Below, one piece after another: positions 50,731 through 59,191 of a stretch of 59,464 nucleotides of DNA. The notes below the pieces were generated by a model, which had not been told where the DNA came from, did not search any database, and was given only the letters and a program-made list of their open reading frames with translations. The stretch comes from Paludibacteraceae bacterium (GTDB taxonomy: Bacteria; Bacteroidota; Bacteroidia; Bacteroidales; Paludibacteraceae): contig JAKSOA010000012.1 of assembly GCA_024405875.1 (NCBI GenBank), forward strand, positions 1 through 59,464, written 5' to 3'. Numbering within the stretch: the first letter of the stretch is position 1; every line of letters starts with the position of its first letter. A program made the translations under genes and the position numbers.

Positions 50731-50774
50731 AGGTACAAAAAAAGGTTGGCTTACGCCAACCTTTTTTCGTACCT
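50731..50774 (-). terminator. tRNA-Arg terminator extended by an inverted copy of the tRNA 3' end
   Basis: 20 paired positions with one mismatch: GGTTGGC/GCCAACC core with loop GTAA (minus strand), T/A runs, and AGGTAC pairing with GTACCT, which is the tRNA 3' end. It ends the leftward tRNA-Arg transcript. Confidence 0.8.
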
Positions 50775-50841
50775 CCGAGGGGAATCGAACCCCTATCTAA
50801 AGTTTAGGAAACTTCTATTCTATCCGTTGAACTACAGAGGC
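50770..50841 (-). tRNA. tRNA-Arg (CCT)
   Basis: 72 nt. Acceptor GCCTCTG/CGGAGGT (two G-U pairs), D arm GTTC/GAAT, anticodon stem GAAGT/ACTTT with loop TTCCTAA, T arm GGGGT-type GGGG/CCCC with TTCGATT. CCA is not encoded. Confidence 0.93.
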
Positions 50842-50851
50842 AAATATCAAA

Positions 50852-52192
50852 TCATTCACATTGGTCCATTGCGTTCTTAATGTTGCACACCTCAAGTTTT
50901 GAGGCATATTTATAGACCTGTTCCAAAGCGTCGGCCCAGCCATACCATTTGCCTGAATTTGAGAATATTCTGTTTGTCAGGCAGCAGCAGAACTGTCCAT
51001 TGACATTTTTTATTCTATTTACAATAGGTACAATGGCAGCCTCAATAGCATTATGATGGACACCCATAGCCTTAAGAGCCATATCTGTAATGGCAAGATT
51101 ATGAACCATAAGACGTGTCTTGCTCTCGTGCTTTATATCATAGAAACGGAACGGCGTGCAAGTGCTGGCACGGAACCCTATGGCATCGTGGTAAGCCATT
51201 GAATAATCATCTGTTATACCAATCTTAAGAAGCGTCTCATACCCGACAGGCAGTGAGAAGGCGAACTTGTCATACATATTTGTATCAACACGCTGCTTTA
51301 CAATATGTTTCTCAAGTTTACGCAACTCCCTACGAGCCTTTTTTGTATTATTATATGTACCAATGGACGGATGCAATCCGGTGGTATAGTTTCTGCGAAG
51401 ATTCTTACGCAGTTTGCTGAACGTTGTGTAAATGTTATGACAACACCTGCGACCCTTCTTAATCATAACAAAGAATGTAGGGTTAAGAGTGGTGTGGTTA
51501 TGGAAACTGAGAATCTTGTCAAAATTATCATACGGGTCTTTCTCAAGAAACAAACGCACTCTCAACTGATGAATGAAACTCTTGAACTGTCCTGTGAAGA
51601 GTTTTTTAATAAGAGAGACGATAGAGAGTGTTATGGAGTTATACCTATATTTATAGAAGTTGTCAATGACCACAGATGAGTGCATTCTGAACTCACCTTT
51701 TTTAGCAGGTTTATACTTCAATTTCCTAACCAACATAGATTCAAGCATATACGCCCACTCATCAACCAACGGACGGTCAAGAAAACCATTCTTGTAGGCA
51801 AGACTGCTCTCTTTCTTAAAACGGCTAAGTTCATCTTTCTCACCATAGTACTCCTCATATCGGCTCAGCAGAAAGAAAGAGGCTGAGAAGATGTCAAACG
51901 GCAGGTCATACTTGTCATCGCCTGTCCTGAAGAAAATCTTGGTGTCATTCCACTCAGTAACAGTTGTATCCTGGTCTCTTATTCCATCTTGGAAGACCAA
52001 ACCGTGAGGACGGATGTTGAAAGCATTGTCCAGAGTTAAAGTGCGTGAATAGACAATCAACGGCTCCTTGCACTCCCTTGCCTCATTCTCATCTCTTATA
52101 ACGGAGACCTTATCATTAAGAATCTTCTCAAATATATGGTGTGCTATATATTTGAAACGCGGTGTGTATTTTTCAGTATATATATATATCAT
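50852..52192 (-). CDS. Polysaccharide-deacetylase-like protein (Bacteroidetes DUF7033-type)
   Basis: 446 residues. The N-terminal half (VFQDGIRDQDTTV, DIFSASFFLLSRYEEYYG, RPLVDEWAYML) is the conserved domain that precedes NodB-like deacetylase folds in Bacteroidetes. The C-terminal half holds ILSFHNHTTLNPTFF, GLHPSIGTYNN and GITDDYSMAYHDAIGFRAST, corresponding to metal-binding and catalytic regions of polysaccharide deacetylases. A cell-surface glycan substrate is likely. It overlaps radC by 4 bp. Confidence 0.8.
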   Translation of the reverse strand: MIYIYTEKYTPRFKYIAHHIFEKILNDKVSVIRDENEARECKEPLIVYSRTLTLDNAFNIRPHGLVFQDGIRDQDTTVTEWNDTKIFFRTGDDKYDLPFDIFSASFFLLSRYEEYYGEKDELSRFKKESSLAYKNGFLDRPLVDEWAYMLESMLVRKLKYKPAKKGEFRMHSSVVIDNFYKYRYNSITLSIVSLIKKLFTGQFKSFIHQLRVRLFLEKDPYDNFDKILSFHNHTTLNPTFFVMIKKGRRCCHNIYTTFSKLRKNLRRNYTTGLHPSIGTYNNTKKARRELRKLEKHIVKQRVDTNMYDKFAFSLPVGYETLLKIGITDDYSMAYHDAIGFRASTCTPFRFYDIKHESKTRLMVHNLAITDMALKAMGVHHNAIEAAIVPIVNRIKNVNGQFCCCLTNRIFSNSGKWYGWADALEQVYKYASKLEVCNIKNAMDQCE

Positions 52193-52884
52193 AATAGATG
52201 TGAATCTGCAAAACTGTAATAACCGTCACCCCCGACTATTATATGGTCAAGCACCCTTATTCCAAGAGCCGAAGCGCCTGATATCAGCACTTTTGTAAGT
52301 TTTATATCCGCCTCACTTGGCTCAACGCCTCCGCTTGGGTGATTATGGCATAGCACAATGCCCGTTGCAAGATGTTGCAGAGCCTCCTTGAAGATATGCT
52401 TGGGGTCAACAAGGGTCTCGTGAACTCCACCCGATGACACTCTTACCTTACCTATCAGACGGTTTGAATGATTGAGCATCATAACCCAAAACTCCTCATA
52501 CCTGGCGTCAGAGAGCATAGCGCTGAATATGTCAGCAGCCTGACGGCTTGACTGAATACGCTCACTCCTCAAAGCACCCTCCGCCTGACGACGGCGTCCT
52601 ATTTCAAGTGCGGCAAGCAGAATAACCGCTTTTGCCTGACCAATGCCGTTGATGCCTCTTAGTTCCTTGTAATCCATCTTGGATAACTGAGAAAAGCGGT
52701 CTCCGGCCTTTTTCAAAATCTCCCTGCCAAGTTCCACGGCACTTTTGTTCCTTGTCCCTGAACCTATGAGAATTGCAAGCAACTCTGCGTCAGAAAGAGC
52801 GGAGACTCCGTGTAACAGGCATTTTTCTCTTGGGCGGTCGTCTTCTTTCCAACCTTTTATGCCCTGAATAAGTTTTTCCTGCAT
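52189..52884 (-). CDS. radC: RadC family (UPF0758) JAB-domain protein
   Basis: 231 residues. An N-terminal helix-hairpin-helix (LRGINGIGQAKAVILLAALEIG) precedes the JAB/MPN metalloprotease-like domain with CHNHPSGGVEPSEAD (H-x-H...D zinc site). The name is historical and the activity is unproven. Promoter TTTG/TACCTTTG lies at 52954-52922. Confidence 0.92.
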   Translation of the reverse strand: MQEKLIQGIKGWKEDDRPREKCLLHGVSALSDAELLAILIGSGTRNKSAVELGREILKKAGDRFSQLSKMDYKELRGINGIGQAKAVILLAALEIGRRRQAEGALRSERIQSSRQAADIFSAMLSDARYEEFWVMMLNHSNRLIGKVRVSSGGVHETLVDPKHIFKEALQHLATGIVLCHNHPSGGVEPSEADIKLTKVLISGASALGIRVLDHIIVGGDGYYSFADSHLL

Positions 52885-52921
52885 AAAAAAGAATTTTAAT
52901 TAAGACGGCCTATTAATGTCA

Positions 52922-52954
52922 CAAAGGTACTAAATTTTTATTTTTTATTGCAAA
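52922..52954 (-). promoter_or_regulatory. radC promoter
   Basis: Minus strand TTTG (52954-52951), 21 nt, TACCTTTG (52929-52922). It is back to back with the tRNA-Glu promoter. Confidence 0.65.
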
Positions 52955-52958
52955 AAAA

Positions 52959-52990
52959 TTTGGGCATAAAGAAAAAATAAACTAATTTTG
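52959..52990 (+). promoter_or_regulatory. tRNA-Glu-rpsT promoter
   Basis: TTTG (52959-52962), 20 nt, TAATTTTG (52983-52990), 18 nt before the tRNA. Confidence 0.75.
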
Positions 52991-53008
52991 CACACTCTTT
53001 TTGGGGAA

Positions 53009-53080
53009 GGCCCATTCGTCTATCGGTTAGGACGTAAGATTTTCATTCTTGAAAGAGCAGTTCGATTCTGCTATGGGCTA
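53009..53080 (+). tRNA. tRNA-Glu (TTC)
   Basis: 72 nt. Acceptor GGCCCAT/ATGGGCT with a G-U first pair, anticodon stem TAAGA/TCTTG with loop TTTTCAT, T arm GCAG/CTGC with TTCGATT. CCA is not encoded. It is cotranscribed with rpsT, 28 bp downstream. Confidence 0.92.
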
Positions 53081-53108
53081 CGATAAACAAAATAAAAAGT
53101 AATAGAAA

Positions 53109-53363
53109 ATGGCGAATCACAAATCGTCTGAGAAGAGAATCAGACAAACAGAGACAAGAAGATTGCACAATCGCTATTACGCAAAAACAATGCGTAACGC
53201 AGTAAGAGATTTACGTGCAACACGTGAGAAATCAGAAGCGGAAGCAATGCTTCCAAAGGTATCAGCAATGCTTGACAAACTTGCTAAGATTAACGTTATC
53301 CACGCTAACAAGGCAAGCAACCTTAAGTCAAAACTTGCTCTTTTCATCAACAAGATGAAATAA
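53109..53363 (+). CDS. rpsT: 30S ribosomal protein S20
   Basis: 84 residues: [21 protein letters not shown] then a second helix ending in [20 protein letters not shown], the S20 signature. Lys/Arg-rich as expected. It follows tRNA-Glu in one transcript and ends at a strong terminator. Confidence 0.97.
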   Translation: MANHKSSEKRIRQTETRRLHNRYYAKTMRNAVRDLRATREKSEAEAMLPKVSAMLDKLAKINVIHANKASNLKSKLALFINKMK

Positions 53364-53382
53364 TAGTACTGACTCACAAAAC

Positions 53383-53417
53383 AAAAGCCTGCTTCCATAA
53401 CGGAGGCAGGCTTTTTT
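53383..53417 (+). terminator. rpsT terminator (bidirectional)
   Basis: 14-bp stem with one G-U pair (AAAAGCCTGCTTCC and complement), loop ATAAC, six T residues. The A-run on the other side lets it also serve the PAP2 gene converging from the right. Confidence 0.9.
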
Positions 53418-53428
53418 CTGTTCACCGG

Positions 53429-54037
53429 TTAACCAAAAATCAGAAGTGGCAGCGGGAACATCACTGTAAACCCTAATAAAGTACCGGCTATAAGTTGCCA
53501 AGGGGTATGCGCGTCAAGCCTGAGACGTGCCGAGCAGACTAAGCCGCAGCAAATTATAAGCACCACATAGAGTGGCGGATTATAGACACCGTATGAGAAA
53601 CCTATATACAGTGTGGCGCCCAGCAATCCGCTTATGCCTGTGGCGTGAGCGGATATTTTCCAAAAGAAATTTATCCCCGTAACCAAGGCAAGAGCCACTG
53701 ATGCCATAAGTATGACACCACCTACAACAAGAGAGCCAAGTTTCATAAAGAACCACGCCGTTCCACAATAGCAGAGCAGGGTGAAGAGATACGCCCATAT
53801 TCTCTGCCTACGGTCCGATGCCTGCGGAGTTGTTATAACCTTAAGTTTAATAAGCGACAGATACCATAGCACAGGCAGAATAACCATCAGAAAAATTGCT
53901 ATACCTATGACAAGCAGTTTGGCGTGCATATTGTAGCCATAGAACTGAGGCACTGCAATAAGAAGCAGCAACCCATACATTGGAACTAGCAAGGGCTGGA
54001 ACAGAATAGTTAATATTTGTGCAATGCGGTCACTCAT
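53429..54037 (-). CDS. PAP2-like membrane phosphatase
   Basis: 202 residues from ATG at 54037, with about six membrane spans. The late motifs KISAHATGISGLLGA and SARLRLDAHTPWQLIAGTLLG match PAP2 motifs II and III (S-x-H and R...H-x-x-x-D/Q-x-x-x-G). The first PAP2 motif is not obvious. It may dephosphorylate a polyprenyl or phospholipid phosphate. The stop codon lies in TTCACCGGTTAACC. Confidence 0.82.
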   Translation of the reverse strand: MSDRIAQILTILFQPLLVPMYGLLLLIAVPQFYGYNMHAKLLVIGIAIFLMVILPVLWYLSLIKLKVITTPQASDRRQRIWAYLFTLLCYCGTAWFFMKLGSLVVGGVILMASVALALVTGINFFWKISAHATGISGLLGATLYIGFSYGVYNPPLYVVLIICCGLVCSARLRLDAHTPWQLIAGTLLGFTVMFPLPLLIFG

Positions 54038-54061
54038 TATAGTTACGGAGCACATTTATGT

Positions 54062-54105
54062 GCGACTAAGCCCTGCCCTGAGGGCGGGGTTTGGGGTGGG
54101 GTCAT
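54062..54105 (-). repeat. 44-nt ATGACCCC repeat with central hairpin (copy 2)
   Basis: Inverted relative to copy 1 (23137-23180), 40 of 44 identical. One stem pair has changed from T-A to G-C on both arms, and another from T-A to a G-U in the RNA of this strand. It lies between PAP2 and ackA. Confidence 0.8.
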
Positions 54106-54114
54106 ATACGCTAT

Positions 54115-54160
54115 GATACTTGAACTTACTATGACAGAGTCATAGTAAGTTCATAGTATC
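54115..54160. repeat. Inverted repeat carrying the ackA stop codon
   Basis: Arms 54115-54135 and 54139-54160 (21 pairs, one bulged base) with loop AGA. The right arm is the last codons of ackA including its stop (54140-54142); the left arm is their inverted copy in the 3' flank. Confidence 0.9.
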
Positions 54161-55333
54161 TTGTGCAATCATCAACTCTTCATCAGTAGGAATAATAACA
54201 ACCTTGACCTTTGAGTCCGGGGTTGATATTACACGCTCAATGCCACGACACTTGTTAGCCTCCTCATCAAGTTTTATGCCAAGGAATGCGAGATTGTCAA
54301 CCAAAATCTTACGTAGCGGAGCCTGGTTCTCACCCACACCACCTGTAAGAACAATTACATCAACACCTCCAAGAGCGGCAGTATATGCACCTATGTACTT
54401 AATCCAACGATACATATACATATCAATAGCAAGTTTGGCACGGTCATTGCCACCATCGGCGGCTGCCTGAGCGTCACGCATATCAGATGAGCCTCCTGTA
54501 ATACCTTGAACACCAGACTGTTTATTGAGCAGAGAGGAAACCTCAGCAGGTTTCAGGTTATTCTTGTTCATAAGATATGTTACAGCACCTGCGTCAATAT
54601 CTCCGGAGCGGGTACCCATCATCAAGCCCTCAAGCGGAGTGAAACCCATTGTTGTATCAACAGATTTTCCATCTTTTATGGCAGTTATGGAGCCACCGTT
54701 ACCAACGTGGCACGTAATCATCTTTGTACCCTCTACAGGAATACCTAAAAACTCACAGGCACGAGCGCTCACATAGCGGTGGCTGGTTCCGTGGAAACCG
54801 TAACGGCGTATGCCGTAAATCTCATACAAACTGTACGGAATAGCGTACATATATGCCTTTTTAGGCATAGTTTGGTGGAAAGCGGTGTCAAACACGGCAA
54901 CTTGAGGCACTGATGGAAGAATCTTGGCAATGGTGCGGATACCCTCAATGTTGGCAGGGTTATGAAGAGGAGCCATATCGGCACACTGCTCAATCTGATT
55001 GAGCACCTCCTCTGTAATCAGCACACTCTTATTAAATTTCTCACCTCCGTGAACAACTCTGTGACCAACGGCGTTTATCTCTGACATTGACTTAATGGCG
55101 CCATACTCACTTGATGTGAGAATCTCAAAGATGAAAGCAATAGCCTCTGTATGCGTAGGCATATTACGCAAGAGGGTCTTTTTAGAGCCATCGGCAAGTT
55201 TAAACACATTGCAAGAGTCAGGAAGACCAATCTTCTCAACACCACCTGCAGCAATCACATTTCCACCGGCAGCCATATCAAAGAGTTTGTACTTGACAGA
55301 GGAGCTACCGCAATTTAGAACTAGAATTTTCAT
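54140..55333 (-). CDS. ackA: Acetate kinase
   Basis: 397 residues. Makes ATP and acetate from acetyl phosphate. LVLNCGSSSVKYKLF (phosphate 1), VVHGGEKF, VFDTAFHQTMP, RYGFHGTSHRYV, CHVGNGGSITAI, TPLEGLMMGTRSGDID and LTGGVGENQ are present. It follows pta by 1 bp. The last codons are mirrored downstream. Confidence 0.97.
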   Translation of the reverse strand: MKILVLNCGSSSVKYKLFDMAAGGNVIAAGGVEKIGLPDSCNVFKLADGSKKTLLRNMPTHTEAIAFIFEILTSSEYGAIKSMSEINAVGHRVVHGGEKFNKSVLITEEVLNQIEQCADMAPLHNPANIEGIRTIAKILPSVPQVAVFDTAFHQTMPKKAYMYAIPYSLYEIYGIRRYGFHGTSHRYVSARACEFLGIPVEGTKMITCHVGNGGSITAIKDGKSVDTTMGFTPLEGLMMGTRSGDIDAGAVTYLMNKNNLKPAEVSSLLNKQSGVQGITGGSSDMRDAQAAADGGNDRAKLAIDMYMYRWIKYIGAYTAALGGVDVIVLTGGVGENQAPLRKILVDNLAFLGIKLDEEANKCRGIERVISTPDSKVKVVIIPTDEELMIAQDTMNLL

Positions 55334-55334
55334 A

Positions 55335-56330
55335 TTATGCTTGATTTGAGGTTATTATTATCATTTTAATTATATCATCAACATTACAGCCACGTGAAAG
55401 GTCATTCACAGGGGCTGCCATACCTTGAAGTATAGGACCTACGGCAACTCCGCCACTCAGACGCTGTGCAAGTTTATAACCAATATTGCCTGCGTCAAGG
55501 TTAGGGAATACCAATACATTGGCGTCACCCTGAATATTACTGCCCGGAGCCTTACTCATACCCACTGATGGAACAATAGCGGCATCAGCCTGGAACTCAC
55601 CGTCAAGGCAGAGGTCAGGAGCCATCTCCTTGGCAAGACGTGTGGCGGTCTGAACCTTCTCCACACAATCGTGCTTGGCGCTACCCTTAGTTGAGAAACT
55701 GAGCATCGCAACCTTTGGCTCAAAGCCTCCAAGAACTCTTGCGGTAGAGGCGCTTACTACGGCAATCTCAGCAAGTTGCTCAGCCGTAGGGTCGGGAGTT
55801 ACAGCACAGTCAGCAAATATGAATGTGCCGTTATGTCCGTACTCCGCCTTTGGTATAATCATAAGGAAAGCACCAGAGACAACGCTTATGCCTTTCTTCA
55901 TCTTAATAATCTGAAGAGCCGGACGCAGCACATTGCTGGTGGCGTTCATAGCACCGGCAACCTCTCCGTCGGCATCGCCGTTCTTAACCATAAGAGAGGC
56001 AAGATATAAAGGACTGTCGTGGACAAGTTTGCGAGCCTCATCCTCTGTCATACCCTTGTTCTTACGCAATCCATAAAGAAGTTGTACATACTCCTCTGCC
56101 TTAGGGTCAGACTCCACATCAAAAATTGTAGCCTTATCAATGCACTTAAGACCCATTTCCGCAGCCTTTGCAAAGATTTCCTCTTTTTTACCCAGCAGAA
56201 TTACATCTGCCAAACCCATCTCCATTGCCTTGCAGGCAGCCTCTAATGTGCGTGCCTCAAGCGATTCAGGCAATACAATTCTCTTTTTGTTTGCCTTAGC
56301 CCGCTCCGCTAATTGTTCAAATATTTCCAT
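55335..56330 (-). CDS. pta: Phosphate acetyltransferase
   Basis: 331 residues from ATG at 56330, the short single-domain Pta. Converts acetyl-CoA and phosphate to acetyl phosphate. ERAKANKKRIVLPES near the start, GEVAGAMNATSNVLRPALQ, and MSKAPGSNIQGDANVLVFPNLDAGNI as the catalytic core. The frame stays open upstream for 32 codons through the intergenic repeat, which is not part of the protein. With ackA it forms the acetate branch. Confidence 0.96.
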   Translation of the reverse strand: MEIFEQLAERAKANKKRIVLPESLEARTLEAACKAMEMGLADVILLGKKEEIFAKAAEMGLKCIDKATIFDVESDPKAEEYVQLLYGLRKNKGMTEDEARKLVHDSPLYLASLMVKNGDADGEVAGAMNATSNVLRPALQIIKMKKGISVVSGAFLMIIPKAEYGHNGTFIFADCAVTPDPTAEQLAEIAVVSASTARVLGGFEPKVAMLSFSTKGSAKHDCVEKVQTATRLAKEMAPDLCLDGEFQADAAIVPSVGMSKAPGSNIQGDANVLVFPNLDAGNIGYKLAQRLSGGVAVGPILQGMAAPVNDLSRGCNVDDIIKMIIITSNQA

Positions 56331-56349
56331 AATGTTAACTGTCCACTTT

Positions 56350-56424
56350 ACAACTTCGTTGTGAATTTTGTCGTGACTCGGCAGAGTAAATAAATTTACT
56401 CTGCTCTCGCTACTCCAAAATTTC
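56350..56424 (-). repeat. GAGTAGCGAG intergenic element (copy E)
   Basis: Inverted complete copy: ACAAC/GTTGT hairpin (loop TTC, i.e. GAA on the element strand), TTTTGTCGTGACTCG, hairpin 1 with the 11-bp stem GCAGAGTAAAT/ATTTACTCTGC, then CTCGCTACTCCAAAAT. It lies between xerD and pta. Confidence 0.8.
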
Positions 56425-56433
56425 AACTTTCAA

Positions 56434-57318
56434 TTAAATTCTTCCTCTCGGATGAAACTCTGTTATAGTATTTCTCAAATTCTCCATACTTATATGTGTG
56501 TATATCTCGGTTGTAAGAATACTCTCGTGACCTAGCATCTGCTGAATGGCTCTCAAGTTAGCCCCACCTTCAAGCAGATGGGTGGCAAATGAGTGGCGGA
56601 ATGTGTGAGGGCTCAACTCCGTCTTCACGCCCGCCTCTGCGGCATAACGCTTAACCATTATGAACACCATCTGCCGGGTTAGTTTTGAACCACGACGATT
56701 AAGGAACAGATAGTCCTCATTGCCCGGTTTTATCTTGAGTGACCTACGCCATACCAGATAGTTGTCAATATCCTTTAACGCTGTCTCTGATATAGGCACA
56801 AGACGCTGCTTGCTACCCTTACCCTCAACCTTCACATACATCTCATCAAAGAACACATTACTTATTCTAAGCCCCACAAGTTCACTCACACGCAGTCCGC
56901 AACTGTACATTGTCTCTATTATGGCGCGGTTACGGTGTCCCTCATCGGCACTCAAATCAATAGCACCCTTTATTGCGTCAATCTCCTCTACACTGAGCAC
57001 GCTTGGCAAGTGCTGTCCAAGTTTCGGAGCCTCTATCAGTGCCGCCGGGGAGTCCTTTATAATATCCTCCATAACAAGATACTTATAGAACTGTTTTATC
57101 CCCGATATAATTCTCGCCTGAGAGCGGGTTGCAATGCCCATCTCACTCAGTTCCACCAAAAAGGCGGTGAAATCTTCCAATTTGGCATCGTGGTAATTAA
57201 TGCCACGAGCCTCAAAAAACTCCATAAGTTTCTCAATATCACGCACGTATGCGTCAATAGTATTAGAAGAGAAACTCCTTTCAAGTACCAGATACCTTCT
57301 GAAACCAGGCTCTATCAT
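56434..57318 (-). CDS. xerD: Tyrosine recombinase XerD
   Basis: 294 residues. N-terminal SAM-like core-binding domain (VLERSFSSNTIDAYVRDIEKL), catalytic Arg in SCGLRVSELVGL, Lys in GKGSKQRLVP, HTFRHSFATHLLEGGANL (HxxR), GHESILTTEIYTHI (H and nucleophile Y). Length and motifs fit chromosome-dimer resolution by XerCD at dif, not an integrase of a mobile element. It overlaps the acyltransferase gene by 4 bp. Confidence 0.92.
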   Translation of the reverse strand: MIEPGFRRYLVLERSFSSNTIDAYVRDIEKLMEFFEARGINYHDAKLEDFTAFLVELSEMGIATRSQARIISGIKQFYKYLVMEDIIKDSPAALIEAPKLGQHLPSVLSVEEIDAIKGAIDLSADEGHRNRAIIETMYSCGLRVSELVGLRISNVFFDEMYVKVEGKGSKQRLVPISETALKDIDNYLVWRRSLKIKPGNEDYLFLNRRGSKLTRQMVFIMVKRYAAEAGVKTELSPHTFRHSFATHLLEGGANLRAIQQMLGHESILTTEIYTHISMENLRNTITEFHPRGRI

Positions 57319-58457
57319 AACGCCGCCGCTTGATTAATAGCGGGGTTGGCATACATCTCAAGCAACTTGCCACGCAAAAAATCAACATCTTTGCCTGGAA
57401 TGTCAATCAAATCAATCCTGCTCTGCAAATAACACTTAAACGCCTCAGCCTCAGCACTGTTATACTTATCAGCAAATCTCTTTCCACCTTCAAGCAGGTC
57501 TGCTGCCACATAGTTGTTTGCAAAAAGTTTGTAACCACTATGTATCTCACGGTCAAGCATCTCTGCTATAACCCTCGCCTTCTCATTTTTTGACTCCCCG
57601 ACAGTTGCCTCAGCAAGACCTCTGAGCGGTTTGCCTATCACAAAACTAACACGTCCCTTGTAACCCATCATACCCGTCTTCATATTCAAGAGGTCCTCCT
57701 GCGGAGTCTTCTTGTAATCAGGCAGGTCACGCTTTAGTTGGAACTCACGAGCCTTCAGATAGTCACACGGGTCAAACTCATAGTTTATTGAGACCGGAGT
57801 AATGTTAAGCGCCTCAACATCAGTTGCTATATCTCCACTGCCACTCATACCGAACATCTTTATTATAGAGGTCTGCGTACGGTCATCGGAGTTCTTGGCA
57901 CGACCTTCACGCTGTGCTATCCAAACAGACTCCCCCGCCTCACGGGTAAGCCTTATATACTCTGACAGGTGCTTTGATATGAGCAGCAATTCCTTAAGTG
58001 AGCCGTCACGCTTTACCACGAAAGCCTTGTTCACCCTTACGGCGTACGCTATCCACGGGGCGGCAAGCAGGTTGTTTCCAATACCTATCTGCCCTGTCTT
58101 GAACCCCTTATAGAGTAAATGTGAGTTCAGAAAAGCCGAATCAAGAACTATATCTCTATGATTTGATACAAACAGATTCCCCTTCTCACGGTCAACATTC
58201 TCATCGCCCGTCAATGAAACCTCTTTGCAAGTCTTATGTTCAATGGTAGTTATTATTACCCCGATAACCTCTTCCTGAAACTCATCTACTGTATTAATAG
58301 GTCCAAGGTTTCTTAGGAAATATTCTGCATAATCCTTTCCAAGCACCTGCTGCACAATTGCCTTGACTTGTGGCTCTGCCACTATTTTGGCATACGCCGT
58401 TTGAACCTCCTCATCATAGAGGCGTCTGATGTCATCAAATTCTACAGGATATTTCAT
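57315..58457 (-). CDS. PlsC-like acyltransferase
   Basis: 380 residues. The acyltransferase block NLFVSNHRDIVLDSAFLN has the HxxxxD active site; WIAQREGRAKNSDDRTQ is the second conserved block (EGxR). It probably esterifies a lysophospholipid or glycerol phosphate at the membrane. It is longer than simple PlsC proteins. It is cotranscribed with xerD. ATTAGTAATTAGTAATT tandem repeats fill the 39 bp before the CYTH stop. Confidence 0.85.
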   Translation of the reverse strand: MKYPVEFDDIRRLYDEEVQTAYAKIVAEPQVKAIVQQVLGKDYAEYFLRNLGPINTVDEFQEEVIGVIITTIEHKTCKEVSLTGDENVDREKGNLFVSNHRDIVLDSAFLNSHLLYKGFKTGQIGIGNNLLAAPWIAYAVRVNKAFVVKRDGSLKELLLISKHLSEYIRLTREAGESVWIAQREGRAKNSDDRTQTSIIKMFGMSGSGDIATDVEALNITPVSINYEFDPCDYLKAREFQLKRDLPDYKKTPQEDLLNMKTGMMGYKGRVSFVIGKPLRGLAEATVGESKNEKARVIAEMLDREIHSGYKLFANNYVAADLLEGGKRFADKYNSAEAEAFKCYLQSRIDLIDIPGKDVDFLRGKLLEMYANPAINQAAAL

Positions 58458-58496
58458 TCAATTAGTAATTAGTAATTAGCAATTAGTAATTAATCC

Positions 58497-58988
58497 TTAC
58501 GCATTAAGTTTTTGCTGGAGGGCTATTATCTGGGCTGCCTTGCGTGAAAGGGCGGCGTTTGAGTAACTGCGGTCAAGTGAGACCTCCTCTCCAGCCCATT
58601 CGGGCAACTCATATTCCGCATCCTCACTCTCAAGTTCAATCTCAGCCACTATCAAACCTTTATGCACGCCAAGGAACTCATCAACCTCCCAAATTCTGCC
58701 ACCCACATTAACCTTATATCTTATCTTCTCAATTTCAGGATATAGTGCCATCTTGAGCATCTCCTCTGCATCACTCACAGGTATCTCATACTCAAATTCA
58801 GGACGGCTTATACCCACTGTCTTGCCCTTGATTGTAAGAAACGCCCGTTTCTCCCCCCTCTCATCTATTATGCGGACACGGGTCGTGGCTCCGCTCTCTG
58901 CCAGATAGCCCTGACGGTAGTAGGCTCCGCCCTCTGCGGGCGCCTTCCACTTCTCATTCACCAGAAATTTCTTCTCTATCTCAAGCAT
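58497..58988 (-). CDS. CYTH-domain protein (triphosphate tunnel family)
   Basis: 163 residues. The N-terminal LEIEKKFLV (ExExK) and alternating charged strands (TTRVRIIDERGEKRAFLTIKG-like order, RPEFEYEIPV, WEVDEFLGVHKGLIVAEIELE) mark the triphosphate tunnel fold. Bacterial members hydrolyse inorganic triphosphate or act as adenylate cyclases. The triphosphatase role is the more usual one in bacteria but is not shown here. Confidence 0.92.
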   Translation of the reverse strand: MLEIEKKFLVNEKWKAPAEGGAYYRQGYLAESGATTRVRIIDERGEKRAFLTIKGKTVGISRPEFEYEIPVSDAEEMLKMALYPEIEKIRYKVNVGGRIWEVDEFLGVHKGLIVAEIELESEDAEYELPEWAGEEVSLDRSYSNAALSRKAAQIIALQQKLNA

Positions 58989-59056
58989 TGTTTCACAAAA
59001 AATTTAATACTATTATTCGTATATACACTCGCATTATGCAGAAGCTCTATTTCCTC

Positions 59057-59141
59057 AAAAAAGTTCAAGATTTGTTCGGAGACTCGCGAAACTCGCTTCG
59101 CTCAAACACTCGCTCGTGCCTCCAAAGCTACGAACTTTTTT
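59057..59141. repeat. Composite palindromic repeat rich in ACTCGC
   Basis: Outer 10-bp arms AAAAAAGTTC/GAACTTTTTT (59057-59066, 59132-59141) and GGAG/CTCC further inside enclose ACTCGC repeated three times with TTCGCTC. It lies between the CYTH and argE-like genes. No coding potential is visible there. Confidence 0.65.
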
Positions 59142-59191
59142 TCGGTCGCTTCTAAATAATGTTCGTTGTATATACTCATATTGTAATTTTA

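Noticed and set aside
56331-56426. Upstream extension of Pta
   Set aside because: The extra 32 codons are a translation of the intergenic repeat. The Pta start MEIFEQL at 56330 is normal.
56434-57318. Tyrosine recombinase as integrase of a mobile element
   Set aside because: Length, motifs and operon with an acyltransferase fit housekeeping XerD. No att repeats, excisionase or cargo were found.
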